Positions 6,185 through 6,762 of a stretch of DNA of 6,762 bases are shown here, in pieces. The translations under genes and the position numbers were made by a program. Every line of letters begins with the position of its first letter. Positions within the stretch are counted from its first letter, which is position 1. Under the pieces are notes generated by a model. It worked only from the letters and a program-made list of their open reading frames with translations. It had not been told where the DNA came from and did not search any database. Source of the stretch: an uncultured Selenomonadaceae bacterium (GTDB lineage Bacteria; Bacillota; Negativicutes; Selenomonadales; Selenomonadaceae); contig CAJOKY010000127.1 in NCBI GenBank assembly GCA_905235425.1, forward strand, positions 1-6,762. Reading direction: 5' to 3'.

Positions 6185-6213
6185 TGCGCGGGTTAAAAAA
6201 TTTTTTCGATTAA

Positions 6214-6219
6214 TATAAA
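6214..6219 (+). promoter_or_regulatory. Candidate -10 box for the ABC permease gene
   Basis: TATAAA lies 34 nt before the ATG in the only gap upstream of the permease gene. No good -35 hexamer is seen; the A6T6 tract at 6195-6206 could act as an UP-like or bent element. The call rests on position and the -10 match only. Confidence 0.3.
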
Positions 6220-6253
6220 ATTCTCTGCGAAAATTTTTCAAGGAGTTTTTTTT

Positions 6254-6762
6254 ATGCGTAAATATATTTTCAACCGATTAATTTTGCTGGTACCGATTTT
6301 GCTGGGGATAACGTTTTTAACCTTCGCAATGATGCAGTTTTCGGCAGAAGACGCGGTAGACATGATGTTTCGGCAACAAGGCAGCGTCTCAGAAGAAGTT
6401 AAGGCGGCTGTACGTGCAGCGTTGGGATTAGATCAACCGTTTTTAGTGCAGTATTGGAATTGGTTAAAAGGCGTGGCTACCGGCGATATGGGCAGGTCAT
6501 TTATCAGCGGCAAATTGGTATTTGAAACATTCGCTGAAAAATTGCCGGCGACGATTGAATTAATGCTCGTGTCAATGCTGTTGACGATATTCATTGCTAC
6601 GCCGCTGGGAATTATCGCGGCGGTTAAGCAAAATAAATTTGTCGACTATATAATAAGGGGCTTAAGCTTTGCCGGAAATTCAATGCCGAATTTTTTCGTT
6701 GGACTGTTGCTAATTTATTTTTTTGCGTTAAAATTGAACTTGTTGCCAATAATTTCAAGCGG
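6254..6762 (+). CDS. ABC transporter permease, peptide/nickel (DppB/OppB/NikB) type, 3'-truncated
   Basis: The first 169 residues are visible; the gene runs off the right edge. This is the first of the two inner-membrane permeases of a peptide/nickel-type importer. A first membrane helix covers about 9-29 (LILLVPILLGITFLTFAMMQF). The family-typical periplasmic region follows with LGLDQPFLVQYWNWL (57-71) and GDMGRSF (77-83), close to the common GDLGRS. KLPATIEL (96-103) then leads into a second helix (about 101-123) and a third (about 145-162). These match the family start to finish for this part. The substrate (peptide, nickel or other) cannot be told without the binding protein. AAGGAG (6240-6245) lies 8 nt before the ATG. 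The gene has its own upstream gap and probably starts a new operon whose second permease and ATPases lie to the right. Confidence 0.93.
   Translation, partial: MRKYIFNRLILLVPILLGITFLTFAMMQFSAEDAVDMMFRQQGSVSEEVKAAVRAALGLDQPFLVQYWNWLKGVATGDMGRSFISGKLVFETFAEKLPATIELMLVSMLLTIFIATPLGIIAAVKQNKFVDYIIRGLSFAGNSMPNFFVGLLLIYFFALKLNLLPIISS

Noticed and set aside
6171..6206. Rho-independent terminator after the barrel gene
   Set aside because: Only a CCC/GGG stem around TGCGC can be drawn, followed by A6 before the T-run. This is too weak for an intrinsic terminator.

Overview
The window reads as a piece of a bacterial chromosome with an AT-leaning composition. It carries a family II (DHH/DHHA2) pyrophosphatase with inserted CBS and DRTGG domains, a type common in Firmicutes. 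It also carries an exported protein that looks like an outer-membrane beta-barrel ending in phenylalanine. That combination fits a diderm Firmicute (Negativicutes, Selenomonadales-like). This assignment is inference and has not been tested by any search.

Layout: (1) Positions 2-2260, + strand: the 3' part of a large DEAH-box helicase related to type III restriction (Res) subunits. The window opens exactly on its DEAH motif, so the N-terminus and Walker A are missing. (2) 2266-2298: a rho-independent terminator usable from both strands. (3) 2301-2393: a run of thirteen 7-bp units that together form one imperfect inverted repeat. It fills all the space up to the stop codon of the convergent pyrophosphatase gene. 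(4) 2394-4049, - strand: the pyrophosphatase. (5) 4050-4201: a divergent intergenic region with A-tract palindromes, a 7-bp-arm inverted repeat and a TATAAT box facing the pyrophosphatase. (6) 4202-6117, + strand: an operon-like envelope cluster made of a secreted protein with CsgG/LpoB-like character, then a truncated copy and a full copy of a beta-barrel-like protein. The truncated copy comes from a 321-bp tandem duplication, still about 97% identical, that joined at a short ATTTTT microhomology. (7) 6115-6184: a second array with 7-bp register but different sequence, starting at the barrel gene's stop codon. (8) 6254 to the window end: the 5' part of an inner-membrane permease of a peptide/nickel-type ABC importer.

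The most notable items are the two heptad-register arrays, each abutting a gene's 3' end. Next is the recent partial gene duplication, which moved a ribosome binding site that had been inside an upstream gene into a spacer. No complete new multi-gene system is evident. The helicase may belong to a defence or restriction locus that continues to the left of the window.
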